A stretch of DNA of 64,000 nucleotides from Chloroflexota bacterium (GTDB lineage Bacteria; Chloroflexota; Dehalococcoidia; Lucifugimonadales; Lucifugimonadaceae), in NCBI GenBank assembly GCA_027624075.1, contig JAQBUH010000004.1, positions 52,440-116,439 of the forward strand. Reading direction: 5' to 3'. The notes beneath the pieces are model-generated. The model searched no databases. It was not told the DNA's origin and saw only the letters and a program-made list of their open reading frames with translations. Position 1 is the stretch's first letter. Each line of letters starts with the position of its first letter. Positions 52,889-61,934 of this stretch are shown piece after piece. The position numbers were made by a program, and so were the translations under genes.

Positions 52889-53812
52889 CTACCTCATTCC
52901 GAATGACATGCGGCGCTCAAGCTCCCTGAGCCTGCGGATTCGCTCCTCTACCGGCGGGTGCGTCGAGAACAGGCTCGCGCCGCCTCCCGACCGCAAGGCT
53001 ACAGGGATCAACAGGAAGGCGTTTGCGGTCTGGAGTTTCCGCAGGTCCTGGTCCGGTATGTTGGCCAACTGGCCGCTGATCTTTGCAAGGGCAGACGCGA
53101 GCGCGCCCGGGTCGCCGGAGATCTCGGCCCCACTGTGGTCAGCGCCAAACTCGCGGTAACGCGTTAACGCCAGAACGAGCAACTGCCCGACAAAGTAGAC
53201 CACTATCGTCACCAGATAGACAACCAGGATCGCGGCGCCGTTGTTGTCCCTGCCACGCCCGCCCATGCCCCCGAACAGCATGCTCCAGAAGAACATCGTC
53301 ATCAGGAAGCTGGTGAGGGTGACCAGGAAATTGCCGATCGCCAGGACTCGCATATCCCTGTTTCGAACATGGGCAAGCTCGTGTGCGAGCACCGCGTCAA
53401 GCTCACGCTCGGTCAGCCTTTCGCGAATGCCGGTGGTTACGGCGACGAGCGAGTTAGCGGGATTGCGGCCTGTGGCAAACGCATTGGGGACTTGCGACTG
53501 GATCAACGCGACCTTTGGCATTGGCATACCGGCGCGGTCTGCAAGACGCTTGATGGAGCGATGAAGCTCAGGCTCCTGCTGGGCTGTGACCAGCTTTGCG
53601 CCGGAAGCCCAGAGGATCATCCTGTCTGACATGAAGTACTGGAACAGCGCGAAGGCCCCGACGATCACGCCGATGAATATGATTGGGAAGGACAATCCCC
53701 ACAGCACGATGGCGAATATGGCGTACAGGACTCCCAGCATGAACATGGTGAAGTACATGCGGGAGACCAGGCCAGGGTCGCGTTTGAATCTTCGCATCCC
53801 GAAACTGGTCAC
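52889..53812 (-). CDS. htpX: Zinc metalloprotease HtpX (M48)
   Basis: 307 residues from GTG 53812, chosen because GGAGGA sits six bases upstream; the longer frame to 53905 lacks a ribosome site. Two N-terminal transmembrane helices (VSRMYFTMFMLGVLYAIFAIVL), the zinc motif VLAHELAHVRNRD (HExxH) with the third ligand in REFGADHSGAEI, and two further helices between them (GNFLVTLTSFLMTMFFW). HtpX degrades damaged membrane proteins with FtsH and responds to membrane stress. It opens the operon with PspAB-like and the dead amidotransferase-like gene. Confidence 0.95.
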   Translation of the reverse strand: MTSFGMRRFKRDPGLVSRMYFTMFMLGVLYAIFAIVLWGLSFPIIFIGVIVGAFALFQYFMSDRMILWASGAKLVTAQQEPELHRSIKRLADRAGMPMPKVALIQSQVPNAFATGRNPANSLVAVTTGIRERLTERELDAVLAHELAHVRNRDMRVLAIGNFLVTLTSFLMTMFFWSMLFGGMGGRGRDNNGAAILVVYLVTIVVYFVGQLLVLALTRYREFGADHSGAEISGDPGALASALAKISGQLANIPDQDLRKLQTANAFLLIPVALRSGGGASLFSTHPPVEERIRRLRELERRMSFGMR

Positions 53813-54028
53813 TTTTTCCTCCGGAACTGGTCCGAGACCGTCATCGATGGCAGAGGCGAGGCATAAGGTTATGCCAGAAGCCTGCCGTGGCAGGCGAACT
53901 CCCATACGAATCGGTCGTATTAGAATTCTATCGGCACCGCATCACGGGCACAATTCGACCGCGTAACCGCGTCGCCTCACCCACCCGCATCCTGTCATAC
54001 GCCACACCAGCGCCAGAGGATTGAGAAT

Positions 54029-55021
54029 TTGACTGTCCAGCCTGCTCTGCCGCATTCCGGCTTCCCTGACCCCGGCGCACCGGACCCGAGTCTGCCTGAC
54101 TCCAGTCTGCCAGACGACGTGACGCTACAGGCCGCCGAGGAACTGGCCGTCCGTGCAGCGCTCGATGCCGGAAGGTTCATCTCGGAGCGGTTCGGTGGCC
54201 CGATGGAGGTTATGCAGAAGGCTGAGCGAGAGGGTGTCGACATCGTGACGGACGTAGACAGGGAGTCGCAGAAGCTGATCGTCTCGATGATCGAAGAGCG
54301 GTTTCCTGACCACCAGATACTGGGCGAGGAGGACCCACCGGAAGACGAGCCGCCAGCGAAAGACTTTATGTGGGCGATCGACCCCATTGACGGGACCAAG
54401 AACTTCGTAAATGGATCAACCATCCACGCCGTGTCCGTCGGTCTTCTGCACAGGGGCGTCCCGGTCGCAGGCGCAATCTGGACACCGTGGCCAGGCGAGA
54501 AGGGTTATGCGCTGATTCATGCCCGGTCAGGAAACGGCACGTGGCTCAACAATGAGCGCGTGAGCGTGAGTGAGGCCAGGAGCAACGGTGTGCCTGCGGC
54601 AGGCCGGCTGGCCGCGATCCCTGGCAGCCTGCGCGGATCGTTTGACATCCGAAAGCCCCTGCAGGGGAACCTCGGCGAGGTCCGGATGACCGGCAGCACC
54701 TGCTATGAGCTGATGATGGTTGCGACCGGATCGATGCAGTACGCGCTGAACGGATACTCGCACGTCTGGGACTATGCGGCGGGGCTGATCATAATCAAGG
54801 AGGCTGGCGGCATCTCACTGACACCGTCTGGCGACGGCTGGCGGACGATCTCCGGGTGGCAGGAGCTTTACGCCACCAATGTCGAGTCCTCGAAGCGGAT
54901 GAGATCCTGGAAAGGCACGGTCCTTTCATCCACTCCGGCGACCGCCAACTTTGTGTCCGCGAACCTGGCGCCCCGGCGCGCCGGACTGTTGAAACGAGCC
55001 TGGCGGAACGTTAAGGGTTAG
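54029..55021 (+). CDS. Inositol monophosphatase family phosphatase
   Basis: 330 residues from TTG 54029 with GAGGA about nine bases upstream. Metal motifs of the IMPase family: DIVTDVDRESQKLI, GEEDPP (metal Glu), WAIDPIDGTKNFVNGS and the late HVWDYAAGLIIIKEAGG (Asp). A Pro/Asp-rich N-terminal tail of about 25 residues (repeated PDPGAPDPSLPDSSLPD) is not part of the fold. Possible roles are inositol-phosphate, histidinol-phosphate or PAP phosphatase; in some actinobacteria the HisN enzyme is of this family, so it is a second candidate for the missing histidine phosphatase. Confidence 0.88.
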   Translation: MTVQPALPHSGFPDPGAPDPSLPDSSLPDDVTLQAAEELAVRAALDAGRFISERFGGPMEVMQKAEREGVDIVTDVDRESQKLIVSMIEERFPDHQILGEEDPPEDEPPAKDFMWAIDPIDGTKNFVNGSTIHAVSVGLLHRGVPVAGAIWTPWPGEKGYALIHARSGNGTWLNNERVSVSEARSNGVPAAGRLAAIPGSLRGSFDIRKPLQGNLGEVRMTGSTCYELMMVATGSMQYALNGYSHVWDYAAGLIIIKEAGGISLTPSGDGWRTISGWQELYATNVESSKRMRSWKGTVLSSTPATANFVSANLAPRRAGLLKRAWRNVKG

Positions 55022-55206
55022 GCGGGCGGGCCTGAGTTGCCGCAGCCGGAAAAGCCCCTGTGAGCGGGATGAACTGTCTCATGACCGTGGCTTCGAGCGA
55101 GGCTTTCAGGTTGCACGTGCCATTCCTGATATAAACTGCGCGCCGCCTCTATCCGGAGCTATCAGCCCGGAGCATCAGCCAAACAGCAGCGGCGGCGTGA
55201 TCATCT

Positions 55207-56385
55207 GTGCCCGCCACAACAACGGAAGTCATGACCTCACCATCACATCCAGTCCCAAAGCACCGGGCAGCGCGCAAGGTCCTTACCGTGCAGGGCCCGA
55301 TTGAGTCAGCCAGAGTCGGAATCGCTCTGACGCACGAGCACCTGCTTATCGACTTTACGACTGTGCTCACCGAGCCTGCGGCCGCCAGTCAACGCGGTCT
55401 CATGAGTGAGCCAGTCTCTCCAGAGAACCTGTGGTGGGTCAGGTACAACTGGACCAGCAACGTCGACAACCTCCAGTTGCTTGACGAGGAGACTGCGATC
55501 AGTGAGGCGACCGAGTTCTTCCGCGCAGGCGGCTCTACGATGGTCGATGTGACATCAGTCGGCATCGGCCGGGATCCGATGGCGCTCTTGAGAATCTCTC
55601 GCGCCACTGGCCTGAACGTAGTTATGGGCTCCGGTTACTACATCGACAAGACGCACTCCGAATGGCTCCGTGCGGCTTCCGTGGATGAGATCGCCGACTC
55701 GATCATCCGGGATATCGATGAGGGCGTCGATGGCACTGGCATTCGCGCAGGCATCATCGGCGAGATCGGCTGCTCATGGCCCTGGACGGACAGCGAGCGG
55801 AAGGTGCTTGAGGCGGCCGTTGCCGCGCAAAGTGCTACGGGAGCGCCGTTGCTGATCCACCCGGGACGGAATGAAAATGCGCCGCTGGAGTTGCTGGCAG
55901 CTGCGGACAGGTGGGGCGGGGACCTGCGAAGAACGGTGATGGGTCACATCGAGCGGACGATCTATGACCGCGGCATCCTGGCCGAGGTGGCGGCCACTGG
56001 CGCGTACCTGAACTACGATCTGTTCGGTCACGACGAGTCGCACTACCCGCTTGCGCCAGAGTCATACATGCCTGCCGACCACGAGCGCATCGAGCAGATT
56101 GAATACCTGCTTGGCGAAGGCCGGAATAGCCAGGTGCTGATGGCGCACGATGTATGCTCAAAGCACCGGCTGAAGCAGTACGGCGGACACGGTTTCGACC
56201 ACATCGCGACACGAATCGTGCCGCGGATGCGCGCCAGGGGGATCAGCGAAGAGGATATCCGGATGGTCATGGTCGATAACCCGACACGCATGCTGACGTT
56301 CAAGGGAGCCCATCCGGGAACGGTCGAGCCGGGCATTCTGCCTACTCACCGCCTTAAGCGTGTGAACAAGGGCCTGGAAATCTGA
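55207..56385 (+). CDS. Phosphotriesterase family metalloenzyme
   Basis: 392 residues; GTG 55207 is used, ATG 55231 is the alternative. The amidohydrolase ligands are in order: ALTHEHLLID (His-x-His at 43 and 45), IIGEIGCSWP (bridging Glu near 186 where PTE has a carbamylated Lys), LIHPGRN (His), MGHIERT (His) and MAHDVCSK (Asp). With Glu as bridge it resembles the phosphotriesterase homology proteins and lactonase-like members rather than the organophosphate-degrading enzyme. The substrate is probably a lactone or an ester. No signal peptide. Confidence 0.87.
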   Translation: MPATTTEVMTSPSHPVPKHRAARKVLTVQGPIESARVGIALTHEHLLIDFTTVLTEPAAASQRGLMSEPVSPENLWWVRYNWTSNVDNLQLLDEETAISEATEFFRAGGSTMVDVTSVGIGRDPMALLRISRATGLNVVMGSGYYIDKTHSEWLRAASVDEIADSIIRDIDEGVDGTGIRAGIIGEIGCSWPWTDSERKVLEAAVAAQSATGAPLLIHPGRNENAPLELLAAADRWGGDLRRTVMGHIERTIYDRGILAEVAATGAYLNYDLFGHDESHYPLAPESYMPADHERIEQIEYLLGEGRNSQVLMAHDVCSKHRLKQYGGHGFDHIATRIVPRMRARGISEEDIRMVMVDNPTRMLTFKGAHPGTVEPGILPTHRLKRVNKGLEI

Positions 56386-56468
56386 AGTGGCAGGCCGGGC
56401 GTAGGCTCCAGATGGCCCTTGAATGCCGCTGGCCCGGAGATGGCCCAAAGAATCGAGCTTGAGAATCC

Positions 56469-57413
56469 GTGTTTAGCCCGAGCCGTAGTCTCGCCGCGCG
56501 ACCTGTCTATTTGGCGTTATTTATCATCCCGCTGTCGCTATTCGCCGCATGCGGCGGGTCTTCGTCTGCAGGCTCCGGCTCGCCCGGCGTTCTTGCTACC
56601 GCCGCCCGGTCCGCCGAAGATACCCTTTCGGTCCTGCTGATGGCACGCGACGTCGCAGTCGGAGACGCGCGAGTGCCGATCGTGGTGCTACTTTCGGACG
56701 AGGACCGGACCAGGCTCGATGACCGGCTATCAAACCTATCGTTCAACTATCGCCACGCAGACGAGGAGTCGTTCAGTCCATTGCCAGGCGTCGTCTGGCG
56801 GCCGTGGCCTGTCCGGGGCGGCGCATACACCGGCGCCCCTGAATTCAGCAGGCCGGGAGTATGGGAGTTCCAGGTGTCGTTCGACGATGGCGGACGCACC
56901 CGCGTTGGCAGCAGCTTTCTGCAGGTTGAGCAGGACTCGTCTGCGCCGGGCGTCGGTGACGCGGCGCCGGTCACGGTGACCAGGACCGCCAGCACTGCCG
57001 ATGAGGTGCGGCTAATATCGAGCGCGTTCGTCCCTGACCCTGCGTTCTACGCCATAAGCCTGGACGAGGCGCTCGGCAACGGCCGCCCGACAGCCGTCCT
57101 CTTCTCTACCCCTGCCTTCTGCGTCACCCAGACCTGCGGGCCGCAGCTTGAGGCGCTGGGAGAGTTGCGTAACCTGCACGGAGACCGGATGGACTTCATC
57201 CACGTCGAGATTTTCGACAACATTCGTGAGATGCTCGACACAGGCGATAGCTCGATCGGCAGGGTCGCACAGCCGGTAAAGGACTGGGGCCTGATAACTG
57301 AGCCGTGGACCTTCTTCGTAGACGCGAACGGTACTGTCGCCGCAAGGTTCGAGCAGTTCACGACCCTGGAAGAGCTCTCCGAAGCGGCCGAGTCTGTGCT
57401 CTCGGCCAGCTGA
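56469..57413 (+). CDS. Lipoprotein with thioredoxin-like C-terminal domain
   Basis: 314 residues from GTG 56469. Lipobox SLFAAC with Cys about 28. The middle (about 70-160) is a beta-sandwich-like region (VPIVVLLSDEDRTRLDDRL, PGVWEFQVSFDDGG). The C-terminal part (about 185-314) follows the thioredoxin fold: AVLFSTPAFCVTQTCGPQLEALGEL, FIHVEIFDNIREML and EPWTFFVDANGTVAARFEQFTTLEEL. The active-site-like Cys pair is C-x4-C, not CxxC, so redox activity is uncertain. Expected outside the cell, lipid anchored. Confidence 0.77.
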   Translation: MFSPSRSLAARPVYLALFIIPLSLFAACGGSSSAGSGSPGVLATAARSAEDTLSVLLMARDVAVGDARVPIVVLLSDEDRTRLDDRLSNLSFNYRHADEESFSPLPGVVWRPWPVRGGAYTGAPEFSRPGVWEFQVSFDDGGRTRVGSSFLQVEQDSSAPGVGDAAPVTVTRTASTADEVRLISSAFVPDPAFYAISLDEALGNGRPTAVLFSTPAFCVTQTCGPQLEALGELRNLHGDRMDFIHVEIFDNIREMLDTGDSSIGRVAQPVKDWGLITEPWTFFVDANGTVAARFEQFTTLEELSEAAESVLSAS

Positions 57414-57513
57414 CGCGGAGACCGGCTTCAAGTTCCCCAATGTGCCGAATCACTCCTTTTCCCGCCTCACACGCAGAATTCCTTGACGACTGTCCGGTCA
57501 GCGTCAGGGTAGA

Positions 57514-57525
57514 CTGGCGCGCCAG
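57514..57525. promoter_or_regulatory. Perfect palindrome before ABC operon
   Basis: CTGGCGCGCCAG, 25 bases before the first ABC gene. A self-complementary 12-mer at this position could be an operator half-site pair, but it may be chance in GC-rich DNA. Confidence 0.25.
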
Positions 57526-57549
57526 ATAGGGTCTGGGGGACGAAACCGG

Positions 57550-58527
57550 ATGCAAGCGTTACTGCAAGCGAAAAAGCTGACAAAACACTACGGCCCCGTG
57601 GTCGCGCTCGAATCCGCAGACTTCGAGGTGACCGATGGCGTTACCGGGCTCCTGGGCTCGAACGGCGCCGGCAAAAGCACCGCGATCAAGCTGTTCCTGG
57701 GACTGCTCAGGCCAACATCGGGCTCGATGGAGGTACTGGGAGTCGAGACTGCGCAGGACGTCGAAGTCCGGGCCCGGCTTGGCTACATGCCTGAGCATGA
57801 TTGCCTCCCGAACAACGTCTCAGCTGCCGAGTTTTTGACTCATATGGCGCAGGTGAGCGGCCTTCCTCCCTCACAGGCCCGCTCCAGGGCCGCAGACACG
57901 CTCCGGCACGTCGGGCTCTTCGAGGAGCGCTACCGGCCGATAGGCGGCTACTCAACCGGAATGAAACAGCGGGTGAAACTCGCCCAGGCGCTGGTGCATG
58001 ACCCGGTGCTTATCCTGCTTGACGAGCCGACCGCCGGTCTCGACCCTGGCGGACGCGAGGAGATGCTGGACCTCGTTCGCAAGACTCACACCGAGTTCGG
58101 AATCAGCCTGATGCTGTCTTCGCACCTGATGGGTGACGTTGAGCGGACCTGCGACCGGATCATCGTCCTGGAGGACGGCCGCGTTGTCCGGCAGGGTGAA
58201 GTTACCGGTTTCACCGAAGAGTTGGAGACGCTTTTCATTGAGGTTGACGACAAGCGTCAGGAGTTCATCTCTGCGCTTCGAAGGCTGGGAGTTGAGGCGA
58301 CAGAGGAAGACTCCGCCGTGATCATCCCGAAGGCGACCGAAGGCACATACGAGACGATCTCACGTGCTCTCGTGGAGTCAGAGGCGCCACTTCGCAGGCT
58401 GGGCCCACGCAGACACGCGCTGTCCGAGATATTCAATGACGCAGCAATACCGGCGCAGAACGGGCAGCCAGCAAATCAAGAGACGGCGTTTGGTGTGAGT
58501 GTGAGTTCCGGGGAGACCGGCGAATGA
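57550..58527 (+). CDS. ABC-2 type transporter, ATP-binding protein (pair 1)
   Basis: 325 residues. Walker A GSNGAGKSTAIK, Q-loop region YMPEHDCLPNNVSAAEF, signature YSTGMKQRVKLAQAL, Walker B LILLDEPTAGLDPGG and H-loop SSHLMG. The C-terminal 100 residues form a dimer-type extension common in ABC-2 ATPases. It starts an operon of two ATPase/permease pairs. Stop and next start overlap as ATGA. Function: energising export or membrane remodelling by the permease at 58524. Confidence 0.92.
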   Translation: MQALLQAKKLTKHYGPVVALESADFEVTDGVTGLLGSNGAGKSTAIKLFLGLLRPTSGSMEVLGVETAQDVEVRARLGYMPEHDCLPNNVSAAEFLTHMAQVSGLPPSQARSRAADTLRHVGLFEERYRPIGGYSTGMKQRVKLAQALVHDPVLILLDEPTAGLDPGGREEMLDLVRKTHTEFGISLMLSSHLMGDVERTCDRIIVLEDGRVVRQGEVTGFTEELETLFIEVDDKRQEFISALRRLGVEATEEDSAVIIPKATEGTYETISRALVESEAPLRRLGPRRHALSEIFNDAAIPAQNGQPANQETAFGVSVSSGETGE

Positions 58528-59456
58528 CCTCGTCCACCGGAGCGGAGCCGCGTCAGGGCAGGGAAGGCAGGGTCTTTGACCTTGGCTACCAGAGATATGA
58601 GGGCCAGCGCGAGGGCCGTTGGAGGGCCAGGAAGGCCGTCTATGTCGATGGGCTCAGGATCGCGCTCGGCATTGGCAGAGGAGGCCGGGCAAAGATACTG
58701 CCGTGGCTCTTTGTAGCCGTCGCGATTGCGGTCGGGTTGATCTTTGCGCTGAACGCAGGGGCCGTAGACCGGGTTGTCGGGGAAGGCGCGGCAGAGGCGG
58801 CTGACCTGCCGAGCCACTCCGACTACTACGCGTTCGGGGCGATCCTGCTGTTTCTGTTTGCGGCGGTTGTCGGCCCGGAACTGCTCTGTCCGGACAGGCA
58901 CAACAGGGTCATCAACCTGTACCTCGTTCGCCCTATCACCTCGATCGATTACGTCGCAGCCAGGTTCCTCGCCTTTCTAACGATCATGCTGGTCGTCGCG
59001 TGGCTCCCGCAGATCGTACTGTTGGCAGGGCTGGCGTTCGGAGCGTCGCAGCCGGGAGACTACCTCGTAGATAACTGGCAGGACATTCCAAAGTTCCTTG
59101 CGGCAGGGGCGGCAATTGCCGTGTACACGACGAGTATGGGGCTGGCCGTGGCGGCGTTCACAACACGACGCGGCTACGCGTCTGTCGGGCTCGTAGGCCT
59201 ATTCGTCATCTCCCAGTTCGCCGCTGGAATCCTGGGCGAGGTGGCCTCAGGCGCCACTGGTGAATGGCTTGCGCTCATAAGCCTGTCTGACGTGCCGCTG
59301 CATATCAATGAGATCGTATTCGACACGAGTGACACGCTTGGTGGTGGACAGGCGGCCCGCGGGCTTCCTACTGGCGTTCGCGTGGCGGCGTTCTTCGCAT
59401 TCACGCTGGCTGCCATGGGTGTGCTCTGGAACCGGTACCGGAGGCTGACCGTATGA
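58524..59456 (+). CDS. ABC-2 type permease (pair 1)
   Basis: 310 residues with six hydrophobic segments (for example ILPWLFVAVAIAVGLIFALNAG, FGAILLFLFAAVVGPELLC, FLTIMLVVAWLPQIVLLAGLAFG, VRVAAFFAFTLAAMGVLW). The CPDRHNRVINLYLVRPITSIDYVAARFLAF loop is typical of ABC-2 permeases. The N-terminal cytoplasmic region (about 60 residues) begins FDLGYQRYEGQREGR. It overlaps its ATPase by four bases and the next ATPase also by four. Confidence 0.87.
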   Translation: MTSSTGAEPRQGREGRVFDLGYQRYEGQREGRWRARKAVYVDGLRIALGIGRGGRAKILPWLFVAVAIAVGLIFALNAGAVDRVVGEGAAEAADLPSHSDYYAFGAILLFLFAAVVGPELLCPDRHNRVINLYLVRPITSIDYVAARFLAFLTIMLVVAWLPQIVLLAGLAFGASQPGDYLVDNWQDIPKFLAAGAAIAVYTTSMGLAVAAFTTRRGYASVGLVGLFVISQFAAGILGEVASGATGEWLALISLSDVPLHINEIVFDTSDTLGGGQAARGLPTGVRVAAFFAFTLAAMGVLWNRYRRLTV

Positions 59457-60430
59457 CGACGCCAGAGGTCATTGCGCCGGCTCCTCCGCCACTCTCCGCA
59501 CAAGCCTCCGCCCGGGAACCTGTGGTCAAGGTCGATGGCGTCTCACGCTGGTTCGGCAGCGTCGTCTCAGTGAGCGACGTTTCGTTCGAGGTCTATCCGG
59601 GCATTACCGGCCTGCTTGGTCCGAACGGCGCAGGCAAGACGACTCTGCTACGAATGATCACCGGACTGGCGAAGGCGTCAGAGGGAACAGTCACCGCATT
59701 CGGGCAGCCTGTCCGCAACAACCCGGACCTGTACCGCCGGATTGGCGTTATGGCGGAGCATGAGGCGGTCTATGACTTCCTCACGGGACGGGATTTCGTA
59801 CAGTTCGCTGCGAAAATGAGGGGTGTGACCGATCCCGTGAACGCCGCCGCAAGAGCCATCAGTGAAGTGGGGCTGGAGTTTGCCGCAGACCGTAAGATGG
59901 GCGGCTACTCACGCGGCATGAAGCAGCGTATGCGGCTTGCGGCGACTATCGTCCACGAGCCGGAACTGCTGATCCTGGATGAGCCGTTGAATGGCGCCGA
60001 CCCGCGCCAGCGCGTCCACTTTCAGAACCTGCTGCGTGAGCTTGCCAGGCAAGGCCGCACGATCGTCATCTCATCTCACATCCTCGAAGAGGTAGAGGCA
60101 CTGGCGGACCGGGTCCTGCTGATTGTGAATGGTAAGCTGGCGGCCTCAGGAGACTACCGGTCGATCCGAGCAGCTTTAAACGAGCGGCCGTATCACATGC
60201 GGATCGTGTGCAGCGACCCGCGCACGCTTGCGTCTGACCTCGTACGGCTTGATGAGGTCGAGGCGGTCAACATCGACCCCGATGGCGCGTTGATCGCTCA
60301 GAGCAAGAACGTGCTTGCACTGCAGATGGCGTTGCCGAAGCTGGCGCTCGAGTCGAATGTCCGGCTGCTGAGAGTCGAGCCGCTCGATGACTCACTTGAA
60401 AGCGTATTCAGCTACCTGGTGGGTCAGTAG
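59453..60430 (+). CDS. ABC-2 type transporter, ATP-binding protein (pair 2)
   Basis: 325 residues. Walker A GPNGAGKTTLLR, signature YSRGMKQRMRLAATI, Walker B LLILDEPLNGADPRQR and H-loop SSHILEE. The D-loop reads NGADP, found in ABC-2-type ATPases of this class. The N-terminal 20 residues are Pro/Ala-rich. It shares the general plan with the ATPase at 57550 but only limited identity, so the pairs are not a recent duplication. Confidence 0.92.
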   Translation: MTTPEVIAPAPPPLSAQASAREPVVKVDGVSRWFGSVVSVSDVSFEVYPGITGLLGPNGAGKTTLLRMITGLAKASEGTVTAFGQPVRNNPDLYRRIGVMAEHEAVYDFLTGRDFVQFAAKMRGVTDPVNAAARAISEVGLEFAADRKMGGYSRGMKQRMRLAATIVHEPELLILDEPLNGADPRQRVHFQNLLRELARQGRTIVISSHILEEVEALADRVLLIVNGKLAASGDYRSIRAALNERPYHMRIVCSDPRTLASDLVRLDEVEAVNIDPDGALIAQSKNVLALQMALPKLALESNVRLLRVEPLDDSLESVFSYLVGQ

Positions 60431-60432
60431 CC

Positions 60433-61152
60433 ATGAGTACTCTGTACCTGATCTCGTTGCGCCAGCTCACAGGCAGACCGCGCATGGTCATCATCGGGCT
60501 GATTTCGGCCGTGCCGATATTGATGGGACTGGCGGTGAGACTTGTCGATGACGGACCGAACGCGACTGAGCTCGACAACACTCTCCTGGGACTGCTATTC
60601 GGCGTTGCGGTACTGCCCATCATTGCGCTAACCGTTTCGACCGCAGCCCTGGGCAATGACCTTGAAGACCGCACGCTGAGCAACCTGACGCTTACTCCGT
60701 CGCCCCGGTGGCAGATCATCCTGCCGAAGCTGGCAGCGGCAGTGACCGTAGGCGCTCCGCCGATTCTTATCAGTGCGGTGGCCGCAACCTTCCTGGCCTA
60801 TGACGGGGAGGCCCAGACCATTGTGGCCGTGGCCGTTGGCATTGCGCTGGCGTTACTGGCGTACTCGGCGGTATTCCTGTGGCTTGGCCTTTCGACAGGC
60901 AGGGCGCTCGGTTACGGCCTCATGTACGTGTTCCTGTGGGAGTTCCTGTTCACAGGCTTCGTTTCGGGAGTGCGGTTCCTCAGCATACGGGCCTACATGA
61001 TCGGAATCATCAGGGGTATTGATGACAACCGCTTCACGGAGGATGCCAACCAGGTAATCAGCTTCCCTGTCTCGATCATCGTGACCGCCGCAGTGATCGT
61101 CATCTTCACGCTTCTCACGGTCCGACGGCTCCGCACCATGGATGTGCCCTGA
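60433..61152 (+). CDS. ABC-2 type permease (pair 2)
   Basis: 239 residues, six hydrophobic segments (MVIIGLISAVPILMGLAV, LLGLLFGVAVLPIIALTVSTAALG, KLAAAVTVGAPPILISAVAATFL, IVAVAVGIALALLAYSAVFLWLGL, and a late VSIIVTAAVIVIFTLLTV). It starts two bases after the stop of its ATPase. It is smaller than the first permease. The substrates of both systems are unknown; antibiotic or lipid export are usual roles. Confidence 0.88.
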   Translation: MSTLYLISLRQLTGRPRMVIIGLISAVPILMGLAVRLVDDGPNATELDNTLLGLLFGVAVLPIIALTVSTAALGNDLEDRTLSNLTLTPSPRWQIILPKLAAAVTVGAPPILISAVAATFLAYDGEAQTIVAVAVGIALALLAYSAVFLWLGLSTGRALGYGLMYVFLWEFLFTGFVSGVRFLSIRAYMIGIIRGIDDNRFTEDANQVISFPVSIIVTAAVIVIFTLLTVRRLRTMDVP

Positions 61153-61365
61153 TCGAACTGCCGGCGCCTCTCCCGGATTGCCAGCCGGCCAGTTGATAAC
61201 CGGGCCAATGCCGTCGGTCTACTGTGGAACCTACCTATCCGCGACTGACGTGTTCCCGGTGCGTTCGCCGGCACATCAAGTCCACACTCCTTGGTTGGGG
61301 GAGAGAATGACTGGCTCTGGCAGTTCTGCTGTTCGGCGCCAGCTTCATGTAGAGAGGGCAATAAT

Positions 61366-61857
61366 ATGGCGAACAACCAGACGGCGATCTCCGAGCGGCA
61401 GCTTGTCGTTTTTGATCTTAACGAAGAGGCCTACGGGGTCGACATTGGCGCGGTCAGGGAGATCATCCGAATGCAGGAGATCACCCGGGTCCCCCGAGCT
61501 CCCCGGTTCATTGAGGGCGTGATAAACCTGCGCGGCAAGGTGATCCCCGTTGTGGACCTGCGCACGAGGTTCTCAATGCCAGCCGGCGAACGGACAGACG
61601 AGCACCGGATAGTGGTGGTCGACGTCGTGGGCCAGGATATCGGCATGGTCGTCGACGCGGTCACAGAGGTGAGCCGGGTCTCGGAGGCGTCGATCGAGCC
61701 ACCATCCACGGTTATCACGACAGAGGATTCAGACTATCTGACGGGAATCGTGAAGACGGACCAGAAGCTGATCATCCTGCTCGATATCGCCAAGGTCATC
61801 TCGGCGGACGAGGCGGGACACCTGAGCGAGGCTGCCAGGCACGCCGAGGCCGCTTAG
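61366..61857 (+). CDS. cheW: Chemotaxis protein CheW
   Basis: 163 residues from ATG 61366; GAGAGG eight bases upstream supports it over the open frame at 61291. The CheW pattern is clear: LVVFDLNEEAYGVDIGAVREIIRMQEITRVPRAPRFIEGVINLRGKVIPVVDLRTRF, with RHRIVVVDV-like EHRIVVVDVVGQDIGMVVDAVTEV and the C-terminal GIVKTDQKLIILLDIAKVI. CheW couples receptors to CheA. No CheA, receptor or flagellar gene is in the window, so it is orphan here. Confidence 0.95.
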   Translation: MANNQTAISERQLVVFDLNEEAYGVDIGAVREIIRMQEITRVPRAPRFIEGVINLRGKVIPVVDLRTRFSMPAGERTDEHRIVVVDVVGQDIGMVVDAVTEVSRVSEASIEPPSTVITTEDSDYLTGIVKTDQKLIILLDIAKVISADEAGHLSEAARHAEAA

Positions 61858-61882
61858 GCTTCAGCAAGATTCAGGCGAAACG

Positions 61883-61916
61883 AAAGACCGGGCAGAATGT
61901 TCTGCCCGGTCTTTTT
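61883..61916. terminator. Strong terminator between cheW and the ABM protein
   Basis: AAAGACCGGGCAGAA and its exact complement form a 15-bp stem with a 2-base loop, followed on the plus strand by TTTTT (61912-61916). It lies 26 bases after the cheW stop. The base of the stem is AAA, so it may also end the converging gene at 61935. Confidence 0.9.
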
Positions 61917-61934
61917 GTATTCAGCGCGCGCCAG

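Noticed and set aside
57483..57515. TTGACG ... TAGACT as promoter for the ABC operon
   Set aside because: The spacer is 21 bases, too long for a sigma70-type promoter.
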